From Pegoplata infirma (Eukaryota > Arthropoda > Insecta > Diptera > Anthomyiidae), in the NCBI GenBank assembly GCA_963921195.1, contig OY992539.1, positions 101,440,964 to 101,504,963 of the forward strand: a stretch of 64,000 nt of DNA. Direction: 5' to 3'. The notes below the pieces were generated by a model. That model did not search any database, was not told the DNA's origin, and saw only the letters and a list, made by a program, of their open reading frames with translations. Each line of letters starts with the position of its first letter. The first letter of the stretch is position 1. The position numbers were made by a program, and so were the translations under genes. Below, piece after piece: positions 22,260 to 33,985 of this stretch.

Positions 22260-22570
22260 CTGTTATGAATAAACTGAGAATTTTACTCTAGAAAAAGTGT
22301 CTTAGAATCTAAGAATTTTTTTATAGATAAAAGTCTCAGCAATTGAGAATTTTTCTTTAGAAATATTGTTTACGAATCTGAGAATTTGTCTACAGAAAAC
22401 ACTATTCAAAATTGCAAAATTTTTCTATAGAAAACATGTATCAGAATCTGAGAGTTTTCTTTATAAAAACTTTCTTAAAATCTAATAAATTTTTTATACA
22501 AAATTTCTTTGAATCTTAGAATTTTTTTTATAGAAAATTTTTTTCACAATTTTAGAATTTTTCATAAGAA
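22260..22570. repeat. Palindromic minisatellite, block
   Basis: Units such as GTCTTAGAATCTAAGAA and TTTTTCTATAGAAAA, directly joined to the following DINE-like copy. Confidence 0.7.
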
Positions 22571-23281
22571 AACAAGTAAAAAAGTTAAATTCGGCCTTGC
22601 CAAATGTAGTGATACCGTCCACAATTTCTGAAAGATTATTGCAAAAACTTTATTTAAAAGGAAATTACTTTTGACAAAATTTTTTTTTTTTAAAAAATTT
22701 CAGCGATTTCTTTTTTTGCGCAAAAATATGTTTGTACTTATTTAAATACCATTTGGTGTTTAATTATGTTCACATAAGTCAACCAGCAGCCGAATTAAAG
22801 CATTTTGTATTTTTAGGTTATGTTGAATGTACTAAAATTTTTGAGGTGTCCTTACATTTTCGTTCATAACTTTTGAACCGCTGAACCGATATCGCTCAAA
22901 TGCAATACCAAACTTCTCGGGAAAACTTCTAATATATATCTTTAATAACAGTCACCTTTGTTTTGTATTTTGGACGTGATCACATTTTCCACTGACAGAC
23001 AGACGGACATCGCTAGAATGTCTTAAAATCGATCGAGCATCATGAATATATATACTTTATGGGGTCCCAGACCGATATTTCGATAAGGTACAAACGGAAT
23101 GACAAACTTATATATCGTCCATTCCATGAGTCACTTTAAAAAATCTGACCGAGGGTCTTCCGATTTTTGTTATATTTTTCGTACAGATACTCTATGGAGC
23201 CAATTTCAAATTTCATCCATCAGATCGAAAATATTCGAAAAATTCGCGATTTTATTCACGATTTTCGCTTTTAAAAAAGTC

Positions 23282-25148
23282 AAAAAAATGCAAAATCTGT
23301 GTAACTTTGAGCAGCTGTATTTTCTAAACTACTTATCGCATTTTAACAATCCATAGCGCATACGAATGGTACACACACAAAACAAATTTGCACACAGAAA
23401 ACAAATTTGCTTATTTCCAACTGAAATTCGGTTGTTGCAACAAAAAATCGGTGAATGCATTTGAATTAAGGTTGAAACAACTAAATATCGGTAGTTACAA
23501 CAAAATGTTGTTATTACAACTGTTTTTTAATTGAAACAACTATAAAATTCGTTAGCCATATCAAAATGTAGTTGCAGCAACCGAATTTTGAGTTAATACA
23601 ACTGAAAAATTCAGTTGGAAATTTATTTTTCTCTGTGTGATAATTTCCAACTGAAATTTAGTTAATGCAACAAAAATTCGGTTGATGCATTTTTATTAAG
23701 GTTGTAACAACTGAATATCGGTAGATACAACTGAATTTTGTTGACACAACTGTGTTTTTGTTGAAACAACTTCAATATTCGTTTGTTACAGCGAAATGTA
23801 GTAGTGACAACCGAATTTTGAGTTGATACAACTGAAAAATTCAGTTGGAAATTTATTTTTCTCTGTGTATGTAAGTCTATTTATAAATCTTATAGACTTT
23901 AAAAATATCGGTGGTTAAAAAGTGCATTTTATATGCAAATGCAGTTTTGAAGTGCATTTTGCGAAACTTTTACCCCTTTTAATTTTTTTTTAATTATCAT
24001 ATTTGTAAAATTTAGGATTTTTGCTACAAAAAAAATGTTTTTATTACAATGGACCGAGAATGTGTGATATTTTTAATATTTTTTTTAAAAAAATACTTCC
24101 TTAAGTTTCCCTTATGAAAAATTTTAAATTATACCAAAATCATGTAAAAAGACATGTTTTTAAACCGTTATATTTTCAAAAGTACTAATCGTATCTCATT
24201 GTTTTTATGCACATTAGAAAGGTTTTTTTGTCTATTTTTTGCATTTAATGACCGCAAATATGTTGGTGTTTCAGAATTGCATATTATATGCAAATGCAGC
24301 TTTGAAGTGCATTTTTCAAAACTTTTACCCCTTATCATATTCGAAAAGTTTACAATTTTTACTAAAAAAAAGTGTCCTGATAATAATGGACAAACCGTGT
24401 GTGCTATTTTAATTTTTTTAATTTCCTTAAAACAGTTTCAATATTTTAAATAAAACCAAAAAATCTGAAATAACATGATTTTTTAAAAATTCTAAAAAAT
24501 ATCACACACAGTGGGTCCATTATTAGGAGGACAATATTTTGTAGTAAAAATTGTAAACTTTTCGAATATGATAACTAAAAAAAATTAAAGGGGTAAAAGT
24601 TTTGAAAAATGCACTTCAAAAATGCATTTGCATTTAAAATGCATTTCTAAAACACCAACATATTTGTGGTCATTAAATGCAAAAAATATACAAAAATATC
24701 TTTCTAATGTGCATAAAAACAATGAGATACGATTAGTACTTTTGAAAATATAACGGTTTAAAAACAGGTCTTTTTACATGATTTTGGTATAATTTAAAAT
24801 ATAAAATTTTTTATAAGGGAAACTTAAAGAAGTATTTTTTTAAAAAAAATATTAAAAATATCACACATGCTCGGTCCATTGTAATAAAAACGTTTTTCTG
24901 TAGCAAAAATTCTAAATTTTCCAAATATGCTAAGTAAAAAAAAATTAAATGGGGTAAAAGTTTCGCAAAATGCACTTCAAAACTGCATTTGCATATAAAA
25001 TGCGCTTTTAAACCACCGATATTTTTTCAGTTTATAAGATATCAAAATAGACTAACAAACCATTCGTATGCGCTATGGATTGTTAAAATGCGATAAGTAG
25101 TTTAGAAAATACAGCTGCTCAAAGTTACACAGATTTTGCATTTTTTTT
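23282..25148. mobile_element. 1.9-kb foldback element
   Basis: The left arm starts AAATGCAAAATCTGTGTAAC, with its inverted copy at the right end. The arms meet near 24450. Long stretches match between arms (for example CCATAGCGCATACGAATGG at 23351 and inverted at 25061-25079, and GTACTAATCGTATCTCATTG at 24181 and inverted at 24722-24741). The left arm carries an extra 496-bp insertion, 23372-23867. Confidence 0.88.
23372..23867. mobile_element. TA-flanked dimeric MITE (CTCTGTG ends)
   Basis: Two head-to-tail units of about 240 bp, each ending AGTTGGAAATTTATTTTTC and TCTGTG, rich in TTGCAACAAAA/CAACTGAA. TA flanks both sides. The other arm of the surrounding foldback shows the empty site. Confidence 0.85.
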
Positions 25149-25322
25149 CCGCATGAATGAAGTCGTTTGCCATAAATAATGGGAATATTTGCTCTTTCAA
25201 ATAAAGCCATAAGGTTCCAAAACTATTGAGTATTGTTCATTTCATTGCATGTTTTAAAAAGATACTTGTTATTGGACCACCCTGTATATACCCTTTACCA
25301 CTAGCAATAAGTGGAGGGTATA

Positions 25323-25883
25323 AAAAGTGTCAGAATCTGAAAATTTTTCTAGAGAAAAAATAATTTTTATAGAAAACCAGATCAAAATCTAAGAATTTTG
25401 GTACAGAAAAAGTTGCCAAAACAAAAAAAAATCAAAATCTTAGAAACTTTGTATTGCAAAAATGTCTAAATCTGAGTAATTTTCTATAAAAAGAACTTAT
25501 CCAGAATTTGAGATATTTTCTAAAGAACAAAAAAATCTCAGAACTGAAAATTTTTCTTTAGAAAAAATCTCAGAATTTAAGAATGTTTCTACAGAAAACA
25601 CATATCACAAATCGAGAATTTTGTTAAAGAAAATATTGGCAGAATCTAAGAATTTTCTAAACATAAAATGTATCAGAATCTAAGAAATTTTTAAAATCAA
25701 AAATGTCTAAAAAACTGTGAATATTTTAAGAAAACAGTGCCCGAAAATTTTCAAATTTTGAGATATTTTTTGTATAGAAACGGTTCCTAGAAATATGTAA
25801 CCTAAAAGTGCTACTACCACAAATGTTAATTTTGAATATGTAATTGCGATGCATATCATAATCTTTCTAATTGAAATTATGAT
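25323..25883. repeat. Palindromic minisatellite, block
   Basis: GTGTCAGAATCTGAAAATTT and similar units to about 25790, then plain AT-rich DNA. Confidence 0.65.
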
Positions 25884-25885
25884 TA

Positions 25886-26394
25886 CACAGAAAAAAATAA
25901 AAAAAAATTACTCAATTTTGCACCAGTAAACGATTTAATAGTATTGAGTAAATTTTTAATAAAAATTTATTAAATGTTTGAAAAAAAAAATTGAGTAAAT
26001 TTTTAATTGATACAATTTAATTATTTATTTAAAATTAATTTATTTTTTTTTTAAGTTTAAAAAAGTTTTAAATTTTTTAACAAAAAAAAAAAGAAAAAAC
26101 TTGTTTTTTCAAACTTTACCAAACATATTTATGTCTTAAAAACATAGGAAAATTTTTTAAAGATGATTACAAACTTTCATATACATACACAAAAAACTAT
26201 AAACTAGTCGAGAATTCAAAAAACTATGAGAGTTTATAAAAAAACTATTAAAATTTTAGTAAATTATTTACTTAAACAGTTTTTCAAATTTTTAAGTAAA
26301 TTTCTAATTGCCTCTATTAAAAAATTACTCAATTTTTGTTTTTAAATTTAAACAAGTGGTTACACAAATTTGTTTCCTCCATATTTTTTCTGTG
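25886..26394. mobile_element. TA-flanked MITE, CACAGAAAAAA ends
   Basis: CACAGAAAAAAATAAA left, ATATTTTTTCTGTG right, TA on both sides. The interior repeats ATTACTCAATTTT. Not coding. Confidence 0.7.
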
Positions 26395-26724
26395 TACTTT
26401 CAATACATTCTCTAAACCAGAATTTAGCGTTTTTACTTGTTTTACCCTAACTCAAAACTTTAATGGTGTTTTGCAAATTTCAAAGACCGATTCTTGTGGT
26501 ACACGAAAACACCTTCTAGATAACTAGTAACGTATCCCAGATATTTTATTCTGTTGCACAGTGTAATTAATCATTAAGTATTGTTAAAGTTACAAAAATA
26601 TTTTAACAAACATTTCATTAAGTTTGTATTTTATCTTTAAATACAAATAGAAAAGTAAATATTTGTTGGTTTGTTTAAGTAAGTCAATATGTATGTATGT
26701 AGGGTTGTTTTTGTAGAGTTCGTA
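26395..26724. other. AT-rich DNA, nothing recognised
   Basis: No repeat partner and no recognisable gene. Confidence 0.4.
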
Positions 26725-27329
26725 CACTCAAAATAATATGTTAGTTAATTCAACAGGAAATAATTTTAAAACAAATGAATCTTCATTTGACAAACGGACT
26801 GCTTACAGTTCATTTACAACAAAAACATTTTCAGTTATTTTTAAATGTTAATTAATAACTGTTGAAATTTTGAAAAAAAAAAATATTTTAAAATTATTAA
26901 AACTTTTTTTTAAAAAAATGTAACTGTTTTTGCAGTTCAAATTATTGTAATTTCCACTAATTTTTATTTATTTTCTTAGAAATAATTTTAAAAAACTTCG
27001 TTTCTGAGGGGATCTAACTTATGCTGGGCTGATATCCCTGCATGCTACCCTCTGTGCCACAAGCTACTTATATTTTCAGCAACTAAATTTGAATTTAAAA
27101 TTAAAAAAAAAAAAAAATTAAATTTTCAAATGACTGGCAAATATCAATCGATACGGTTAAAAAAGTGGTTTGTTTTTTTGATAATTAAAAAAAAACGTTA
27201 CTGAAAATTTTAGTTATTTTAATTATAAGACAGTTATGTATTTTTTATTATTAAACATTTTTTTAAATTAACTGAAACTAAAACTTTTTGTTTGACTGTG
27301 AAATAGTAACTGTAAAACTTTTATGAGTG
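26725..27329. mobile_element. TA-flanked TIR element with tRNA-like module, complete copy
   Basis: Ends CACTCAAAATAAT and ACTTTTATGAGTG. Collinear with 1-637 across the whole length, including the tRNA-like block at 26999-27066. Confidence 0.82.
26999..27066 (-). promoter_or_regulatory. tRNA-like module, decayed B-box
   Basis: Orthologous position to 259-328. The A-box TGGCACAGAGGG is identical (minus strand). The B-box side is degraded, so the module is probably dead in this copy. Confidence 0.4.
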
Positions 27330-27719
27330 TATTAGAAGATTAAGTAAAATAAATAAAATTAGGTCATTAAACTCAATAAAAGTTTTTTCAAAAGCAAAAA
27401 CATAATGTTACATGCAAATATGGATTAGAAAAGACTTACAAAATTATTCTGATTAAGTAGAATGTGTGTTGAATGTCGTAATTTTCCTGATTACTGATCT
27501 GGTAATTAAAGGCTATGTGTGATAGAACAGTAGTAAAAACAAAGATTTTATTTTGAAATTTAATTTTTCCTTTAAAATAATTGAATTAAAATTAAATATC
27601 TAATGAAATAAAGTGAACGTATGGCTGTAGTTAAACAAGTAGACAAATTAAATTCGACTTGGGCAAATTCATGAATACTAGCAGGCACGTACCGTGGGTC
27701 CCCCTGCTTTGAGACATTA
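27330..27719. other. AT-rich DNA, nothing recognised
   Basis: Unique within the window. No gene evidence. Confidence 0.4.
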
Positions 27720-28222
27720 TGCTTATAGAATTTTTTTTAAATTCTAAAATATTTTTCGTATAGAAAAATTTTTGGATAGAAAAATTCGCTATACGAAAAA
27801 TTTCTCAGGGTCTGACATTTTTTTTCTTAAACGAAAAGAGTCTGAAAAACTAATAACTTTGTGTATACGAAAAATGTCTTATAATCTGAAAATTTTCTAC
27901 AGGAAAATTTTCTTAGAATTAAAGAATTTTTCTGTACACAAAATGTTTCAAAATATGAGAATTTTCTATGTGAATGATGTTTTAAACCTGAGTATAGTTA
28001 AAATCCTTCGACTTGAAATTTTAAGATTTGTTTGTTCAAAAACAGTCAACACGGTCAAACAAAAAAAAATCAACAATTTAAGGAGATGTTTGTTCTTTTG
28101 TTCCGCATATGTCTCAAAATGATTGATTTTATTAAACTAATATGTATGTATCTCATAATCGGAAAGTTTTCTGCACCAAAAAATTTTTATTTACGTTACA
28201 ATCTTAGAAGATTTCTACATGA
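27720..28222. repeat. Palindromic minisatellite, most diverged block
   Basis: ATAGAAAAATTTTTGGATAG, GTCTTATAATCTGAAAATTT and similar units. The open frame at 27772-28122 is a by-product of the repeats. Confidence 0.6.
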
Positions 28223-28944
28223 ATATTAAGGCATCCCTTCAAATTTAAACCTGCCAAACGATGGCGACGTTATAGCTGAATATGGGAACCAGCGCACAGA
28301 GGGGTGAAATGCATCCAAAGTGGCGATTAATTCAATAGATGAACATTAACTTTCACAACCGTGTTTGGTACCAGGTTAAAGTAGATAAAATTCAACATCA
28401 ATAATGGCAAAAAAACAAAGTTCTAAGTTGTATACTTTATTTGCAGTGTGTGTTTAAAGTTCAATTATTTTTATTATTTTTGCGCGCATTGATTTAAAGT
28501 GAAAATTTTGATATTTCAAGAAATTATATTTTGTATAAAGACTTCTAAAATTGAAAGTTTCATAATGGATCAGTCTACTTTAGGTATTTGAGCATATAAA
28601 AAAAATTTTTTGGTTTAGATAAATGTTTTGGAAATATTAAAAAAAAATAATAAAAATGCTCTAAAAATAGGGTATTTTTGATATAAATATTGAGTTTCAA
28701 CAACTTTGTCTGTGAAAGAGTGAAAATCCGCCTATATGGTCTTTAAATATATGATTTCATCTAATAAATCCCTGAATGTCCGTTTGCGGTTTTTTGCGGT
28801 TTTTGACTTATCAATTTTTTTGTGAAAGAACTCCAGTTGCTAAAAATCTATTTGAAAAAAAAAGACTAAAAATCAAGTTGTTTTCATAATATTTTGTCCT
28901 TATATTCCGTATGGTAGTTGTAACTGCAGCTCATGAGTGTATTG

Positions 28945-29330
28945 TTTATAAGAGATGGGTGCGTGAGTTATTTTAAATCACGCACACGCACGCCCGCCCC
29001 CTTTTTGGGGCGTGGTTATAAAAAAATATGTAATAATAATGCAATTGTATTACTTAAGTGCAAAAACCAATAAAAATTAATTTGCAATGATTAATCGCAA
29101 GGGTGAAAGTGCCCCTACGTCCCCCTCCGAGCCCCTATCAAAAATGCCCCCAAATTTTTTTGTAGTTTTGTAACGTTTTGGATGGTATAGAAGATTCGGC
29201 ACATCACTCTTACTTGTTGTGTTAAAATACTCTCAATTTCCATATTTTTGGTATTTTGTTGTTTTTTGTTTTGTGAGAGATGAGTGCGTGAGAGATTTTG
29301 ATGAAGATACACCATACATAACCTCATCAA
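28945..29330. repeat. CACTCACG-type and partial DINE-like fragments
   Basis: AGAGATGGGTGCGTGAG at 28951 is a hAT-terminus-like motif of the 1689 family. TATAGAAGATTCGGCACATC at 29186 resembles the 3' end of + strand DINE-like copies. Both are decayed. Confidence 0.4.
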
Positions 29331-29483
29331 CTAGACCTTAAATTATTCTGTTCTGATCCCTTAAAAATTTTCGTCTGTAAATTTTTGAGATAAATGTTCA
29401 CATTATCTGAATTAAGTGAAAAATAAAAACTTGATTAAAATTGAATTAATACTAATAAGAATACATATTTTATTTTAAGTAGA

Positions 29484-29733
29484 TTTATTCTAGCTCGAGG
29501 TCATTATTTCATTTACCAACTAAAACTATGATATTCTCATATTTTTTTTTTTTTGCTAAATAATCTTGACAATGGGATCTGACAAATCCCGAAACACGTG
29601 TCGATTAAGTCTTGAAAAAAATTACCAACATAAATAAATTTAAAAACGGAAAAGTTAATTTCTTGAAAATTATTCTATGAGAATATCATAGTTTTAATTA
29701 GTAAAGGAAATAATGACCTCGAGCTAGAATAAA
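29484..29733. mobile_element. 250-bp inverted-repeat element
   Basis: Termini TTTATTCTAGCTCGAGGTCA inverted at the right end, with arms of about 58 bp continuing through ACTATGATATTCTCATA. The loop contains the structured segment 29561-29607. Confidence 0.8.
29561..29607 (+). other. Hammerhead-ribozyme-like fold (degenerate candidate)
   Basis: Three helices can be drawn: TAATC (29561-65) with GATTA (29603-07); GGGAT (29574-78) with ATCCC (29586-90); and self-complementary CACGTG (29595-600). Between them lie TTGACAA, GAAA and a GTC in the order of a type I hammerhead with minimal stem III, as described in Penelope-like retroelements. Against it: the core reads TTGACAA rather than CTGANGA (two mismatches) and has an extra T before helix II. 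If related, it is probably inactive. Confidence 0.25.
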
Positions 29734-30746
29734 CCCACTCAAAACATAATATTTTAAAGGTCGAATAAAACAATTTTTATTTTTTAATAAAAATTAATCA
29801 AAATTTGAATACATATTTTATTTATTTTATATTTATTTACTTTTTCTTTTGATGTCAAAGTTACAGAGAAAATTGCGAATTAGGCTTTTTCCGAAAAACA
29901 GAAAAAAAACGTTTAACAGGTAAAAATATTTTTTTCCAATTTTTCTTCTGAAATGCTGCGTTTTATTAAATTGTGATTATCCATTAATAAAAAATTTTTA
30001 ATCTTCTGTTTCGGGACTTTTTGAGATAAATTTGTACATTAATGAGATTTAGTGAAAAACAAAAATCGAATTTTAAATTAAAATTATACTAATAAAAACA
30101 CATACGATATATTTACTTTTTTAAGTTTTTAATAGCACATTAAGTTCGCTATAATGTGCCATTTTATTTATAAATGTAAAGCTTTTTGTTCCAAAGTTAC
30201 AGCAAAAATTGTGAAATAAGATATTATATCCGAAATGCAATAAAGCGCCTAACAGGTTAAAAAAAAATTTTTTCCAATGTTTTTTTTCGAAAATGCTGTG
30301 TTTTTATGTGCTTAAGATTACTATCAATAAAAAATTATAATATTTTAAAATTAAGTCTTCTATGTATTAATCGCCATTTTAGGTGTCATCCACCCCACTG
30401 TGCAGCGGTCAAAGTTGGAAAAAATTACTTATTTCGACAAAAATTCATGTCCGAAATTTTTAACCAAATCCGGCTCAAAAATTCGGAAATTTGGCTTACT
30501 TTATAAGACATAAAAATTATTCTTCATTCAAATTGGTCTCAACAGTTAGAAAATGTTTAGTATGTTATCTAAAAAATATTAAAAAAAAATATAAAAACGT
30601 AATTTTGGTCCGAAAATGTTGTTCAGCGATATTGGTCCTCTGATGGTTATCATCATTTTGGGACAAAACTGTGTTTTTATATTTTTTTAATTTTTTTAAG
30701 ATATCATACTTAACATTTTACAACTTTTGAGACCAATTTAGATAAA
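29734..30746. other. AT-rich DNA, no gene; repeat B fragments from 30405
   Basis: Nothing is recognised up to about 30400. From there come fragments of the 3449-4700 family (AAATTCGGAAATTTGG). Confidence 0.4.
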
Positions 30747-31338
30747 AACAAGTAAAAAGTTAAATTCGGCCTTGCCGAATGTAGTGATACCCTCCACTAT
30801 TTCAAAAAGATTATTGCAAAAAAATTTATTTAAAAGGAAATTACTTTTGAAAAAAAAAAATTTTTAAAAAAATTTCCGCGAAAAAAAAATTTTGGTAAAA
30901 AAAAAAAAATCCGCGATTTTTTTCTTTTTTTGTCAAAAAATATGTTCGTACTTGTTTAAATACCATTTGGTGTTCAATTATGTTCACATATATCAACCAG
31001 AAGCCGAATTAAAGCATTTTGTATTTTTAGGTTATGTTGAATGTACTGAAATTTTTGAGGTGTGCTTACATTTTTGTTCATAACATTTGAACCGCTGAAC
31101 CGATATCGATCAAATGCAATACCAAACTTCTCGGGAGAACTTCCAATAAACATGTTAAGTTTCAGTCATCTCTGTGCAATATTTTGTCCGTGAGAGCATT
31201 TTCCACAGACAGACAGACGGACAGACGGACATCGCTAGAATGTCTTAAAATCGATTGGGCATCACAAATATATATACTTTATGGGGTCCCAGACCGATAT
31301 TTCGATGAGTTACAAACGGAATGACAAACTTATATATC
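30747..31338 (-). mobile_element. DINE-1-like element, 3'-truncated
   Basis: AACAAGTAAAAAGTTAAATT, hairpin ATTCGGC-ctt-GCCGAAT, GACGGACA repeats near 31205-31230, TTTATGGGGTCCCAGACCG. Stops at AACTTATATA without the GGGTATA end. Confidence 0.82.
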
Positions 31339-31900
31339 AGGAAATCTTTTTTAAATTTCAACTCAGTGAAACTGAAATAAATGTTATAAAAAACCGGCAG
31401 GTTTTGGAATTAAGAAAAACTGTAAATGCAGTTGTGTAAACAAGACCTTGAACCATCACTGAGCAATGTTTAAGGATTACCCGACTTTATCCGTAAAAGT
31501 TACAGAGGGTTAAAGTTGAAAAATCGATAAAAATGGCTTAAAATAATCAATAGTTTTTACATTCTTTCGCTTTTTTTTTTAAGTTCTCCTAATATTTCAA
31601 TCTTTTCCGGCATAACACAAAGTCAGTGCATATAAGAGATTATTTGAATGTTGGTTTGATAGATGCTTCATCGCTTGGTAAGAAGTTATAAGACGGTTAA
31701 ATTTTGAAACCAAAAATTAAGAGTTTTTAAATTTTCGAGGTTTTTTGATCAGGGATTTCGGCCCCCTCTATAAAATGAAAAAAGTTAAACTAGAGTTGGT
31801 AGCTGTTGTAATTTTTAACATTTTGGAATTAATCCCGTTAATGTGCCACGAATAGTTAAGGAGTGTCAGCAGATCAAAGTTCGCAAGAAAAAACGTAAAT
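31339..31900. other. AT-rich DNA, nothing recognised
   Basis: No gene or repeat partner identified. Confidence 0.35.
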
Positions 31901-32105
31901 TTTAAGCTGAATTTGGTTAAAAAAAACGGACATGAATTTTTGTAGAAATTAGTAATTTTTTCCAACTTTGATTACTTATTGCCAACTAAAGATGACCCTG
32001 CAAAATTTGTTCATAAATTTTTCCCGTTTTCAGCTCTAGCGTGCGGCAGGTATAAAGACATGAAATTTGAAAGTTGACGTTTGACGTAATTGAAATATAA
32101 AACTA

Positions 32106-32518
32106 CACTCAGAGAAAAATGCTTCATAAATATTTTTGTCATAAAATTTCATTATATTTATGAAACCTTCATAAATCTAATGAAGTTTTATGAAAAAAGT
32201 CTATGAAATGCACTTCATAAAATTTCATGGTTTCATAAAAAAAATCATAAACGTATCATGTGATTTTTTTTAATACGATTAAGAAATTGGGGAAAACAAT
32301 TATAGCTCCTGAAGACGATTTTTCAAATTTTAATTTCTTATATAAGCTCTTTCAATGTAAATATCATTAATTTTATTTCTATAAAAAAATAAAGCATTTT
32401 CTTTATTAATGAAACATTTCATAAATGAATCTTTTCCATAACTATAATGAAACTTGTCATTAAAGTTCGTCTAATATAATTGTTTCATAAATATTATGAA
32501 ATATTTCATAAATACTAT
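32106..32518. mobile_element. ATGAAA/TTTCATAA-rich MITE
   Basis: Starts ACACTCAGAGAAAAATG and is dense in TTTCATAAA in both orientations. The right end is lost at the junction with the next DINE-like piece. A fragment of this family ending AAGTGTAG lies at 34880-35103. Confidence 0.45.
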
Positions 32519-32519
32519 T

Positions 32520-33038
32520 AGGGGGGAGGGTTTACCGGGAGACTATGGGGGAAACTTCCCCTCGCGATAAACGTTGCCAAAAAAATAGATTTAAATTTTT
32601 TATTCTATACACGCCCCCAAAAAGGGGCGGACCGAAAAAATTGGCATTCCTGATCCCCCTTGGTTCAAATTCAGGTCGATGAACTTCGTATGGCATTAAA
32701 ATGTTTCATTTATTGAACAAATATTCAAATAAAACTTATAAAAAAAATATTTTTCTGGGGTAGTTTTAGTTCTTCAAGGGGGAACTTTTTCCCGCCTGGT
32801 CCGATTTTGCTCGATCATTATACATATTTGTGACAAACTTCAGGATTCTAGCTCTTGTTTTATGTACTTTATGGTGTGCTCAACAACAGACGGACGGACA
32901 CACGGTTAGTCATAGAATGTTTTAGAATCGATCAGTGATCAATAATATACACTTTAAGGGGTCCTAGATCCATATATCGATGCGTTACATACGGAATGAC
33001 AAAGTGAGTGTAAGCCCATACTGTAGTTGAAGGGTATA
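32520..33038 (-). mobile_element. DINE-1-like element, partial
   Basis: Interior motif GTTCTTCAAGGGGGAACTTT, a (GACGGACA)n tract at about 32887, TTTAAGGGGTCCTAGATCC, and the end GTTGAAGGGTATA. The AACAAGT end is missing. Confidence 0.75.
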
Positions 33039-33045
33039 AACATAC

Positions 33046-33985
33046 ATATGAGGCATTCCACACCAAATGTCCAGCGAAAAAAACATGTGTACAGTAAACT
33101 TCTGAATAGCTGATATGGATAGCCCTATATGGAACTTAGAAAATTGCGTTTTTGGTTTTTCAATTTTTAAAAACTGGGCTTAGGAGGCGTGGTCAAATAT
33201 TGGAAAAATGGTCAAATTTGTGGCGAGTTGCCTTGATTAAATATTTATCACATTAAAACGCAATGCACCACAATGTCAAAAATTTACCTTCTTATATAGT
33301 TTTGTATGGGCTATCGATTAAATTTTTTTTTTTTTGGAAAATTTTCAGAACCCGTTCTGAAATTTTCCATTTTTTAAAAAAGTCAATTTATAAAAAAATT
33401 TCTTGTGTCAACAGAGCGTATGACGAATATTTATGCAATTAGTATTACTCATTCGCAACTTTAAAACAAAGAAATACAAGCAAATAACAAAATTGTTATG
33501 AAATTTAAAGTTCAAATGCGATTTTCTAGAAAAAAAAGATGAACGTGTTTCTGATTTTTTTTGTGTGGATGGACAAACATCTAAACTTTTAAAAAAATAA
33601 ATAAAAAAGAAAAAAAAACGTGGCCGGATTTTTGATAAATTGACTTTTTTAAAAAATGGAAAATTTCAGAACGGGTTCTGAAAATTTTCCAAAAAAAAAA
33701 AAAAAATTTATCGATAGCCCATACAAAACTATATAAGAACGTAAATTTTTGACATTGTGGTGCATTCCGTTTTAATGTGATAAATATTTAATCAAGGCAA
33801 CTCGCCACAAATTTTACCATTTTTCCAATATTTTACCACGCCTCCTAAGCCCAGTTTTCGAAAATTTGAAAAACCAAAAACGCAATTTTCTTAGTTACAT
33901 ATAGGGCTATCCAAACAACCTATTCAGAAATTTACGGGACAGATGTTTTTCTGTAGCGGGACATTTGGTGTGGAATGCCTCATAT
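33046..33985. mobile_element. 940-bp foldback element, intact
   Basis: Termini ATATGAGGCATTCCACACC / GGTGTGGAATGCCTCATAT are perfect for 19 bp. The arms of about 370 bp stay highly similar (CTTAGGAGGCGTGGT, GGCGAGTTGCCTTGATTAAA and their complements). The centre near 33430-33600 is single-copy. Flanks are TA-compatible. It belongs to the same family as the decayed 2066-3439. Confidence 0.92.

Larger units (their letters stand above)
22572..25320 (-). mobile_element. DINE-1-like element split by a foldback
   Basis: The 5' part, 22572-23115, runs from AACAAGTAAAAAAGTT to AATGACAAACTTATATA. The 3' remnant, about 25285-25320, ends AAGTGGAGGGTATA. Between them lie the foldback 23282-25148 and short unassigned flanks, the right one containing GGACCACCCTGTATA. 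Confidence 0.75.
28226..32085. mobile_element. Decayed foldback composite related to 3449-4700
   Basis: The left part contains TCAAATTTAAACCTGCCAAAC and GATGGCGACGTTATAGCTGA as in 3480-3520. Internal parts at 30405-30740 and the end at about 31900-32085 repeat the CCAAATCCGGCTC and GACCAATTT phrases. It is heavily interrupted. Outer limits are approximate. Confidence 0.45.

Noticed and set aside
29579..29602. A standard active hammerhead using CTGACAA in the GGGAT/ATCCC loop as the catalytic core
   Set aside because: That CTGACAA lies inside the helix II loop, not at the junction, so it cannot be the core. Only the degenerate TTGACAA alternative fits.
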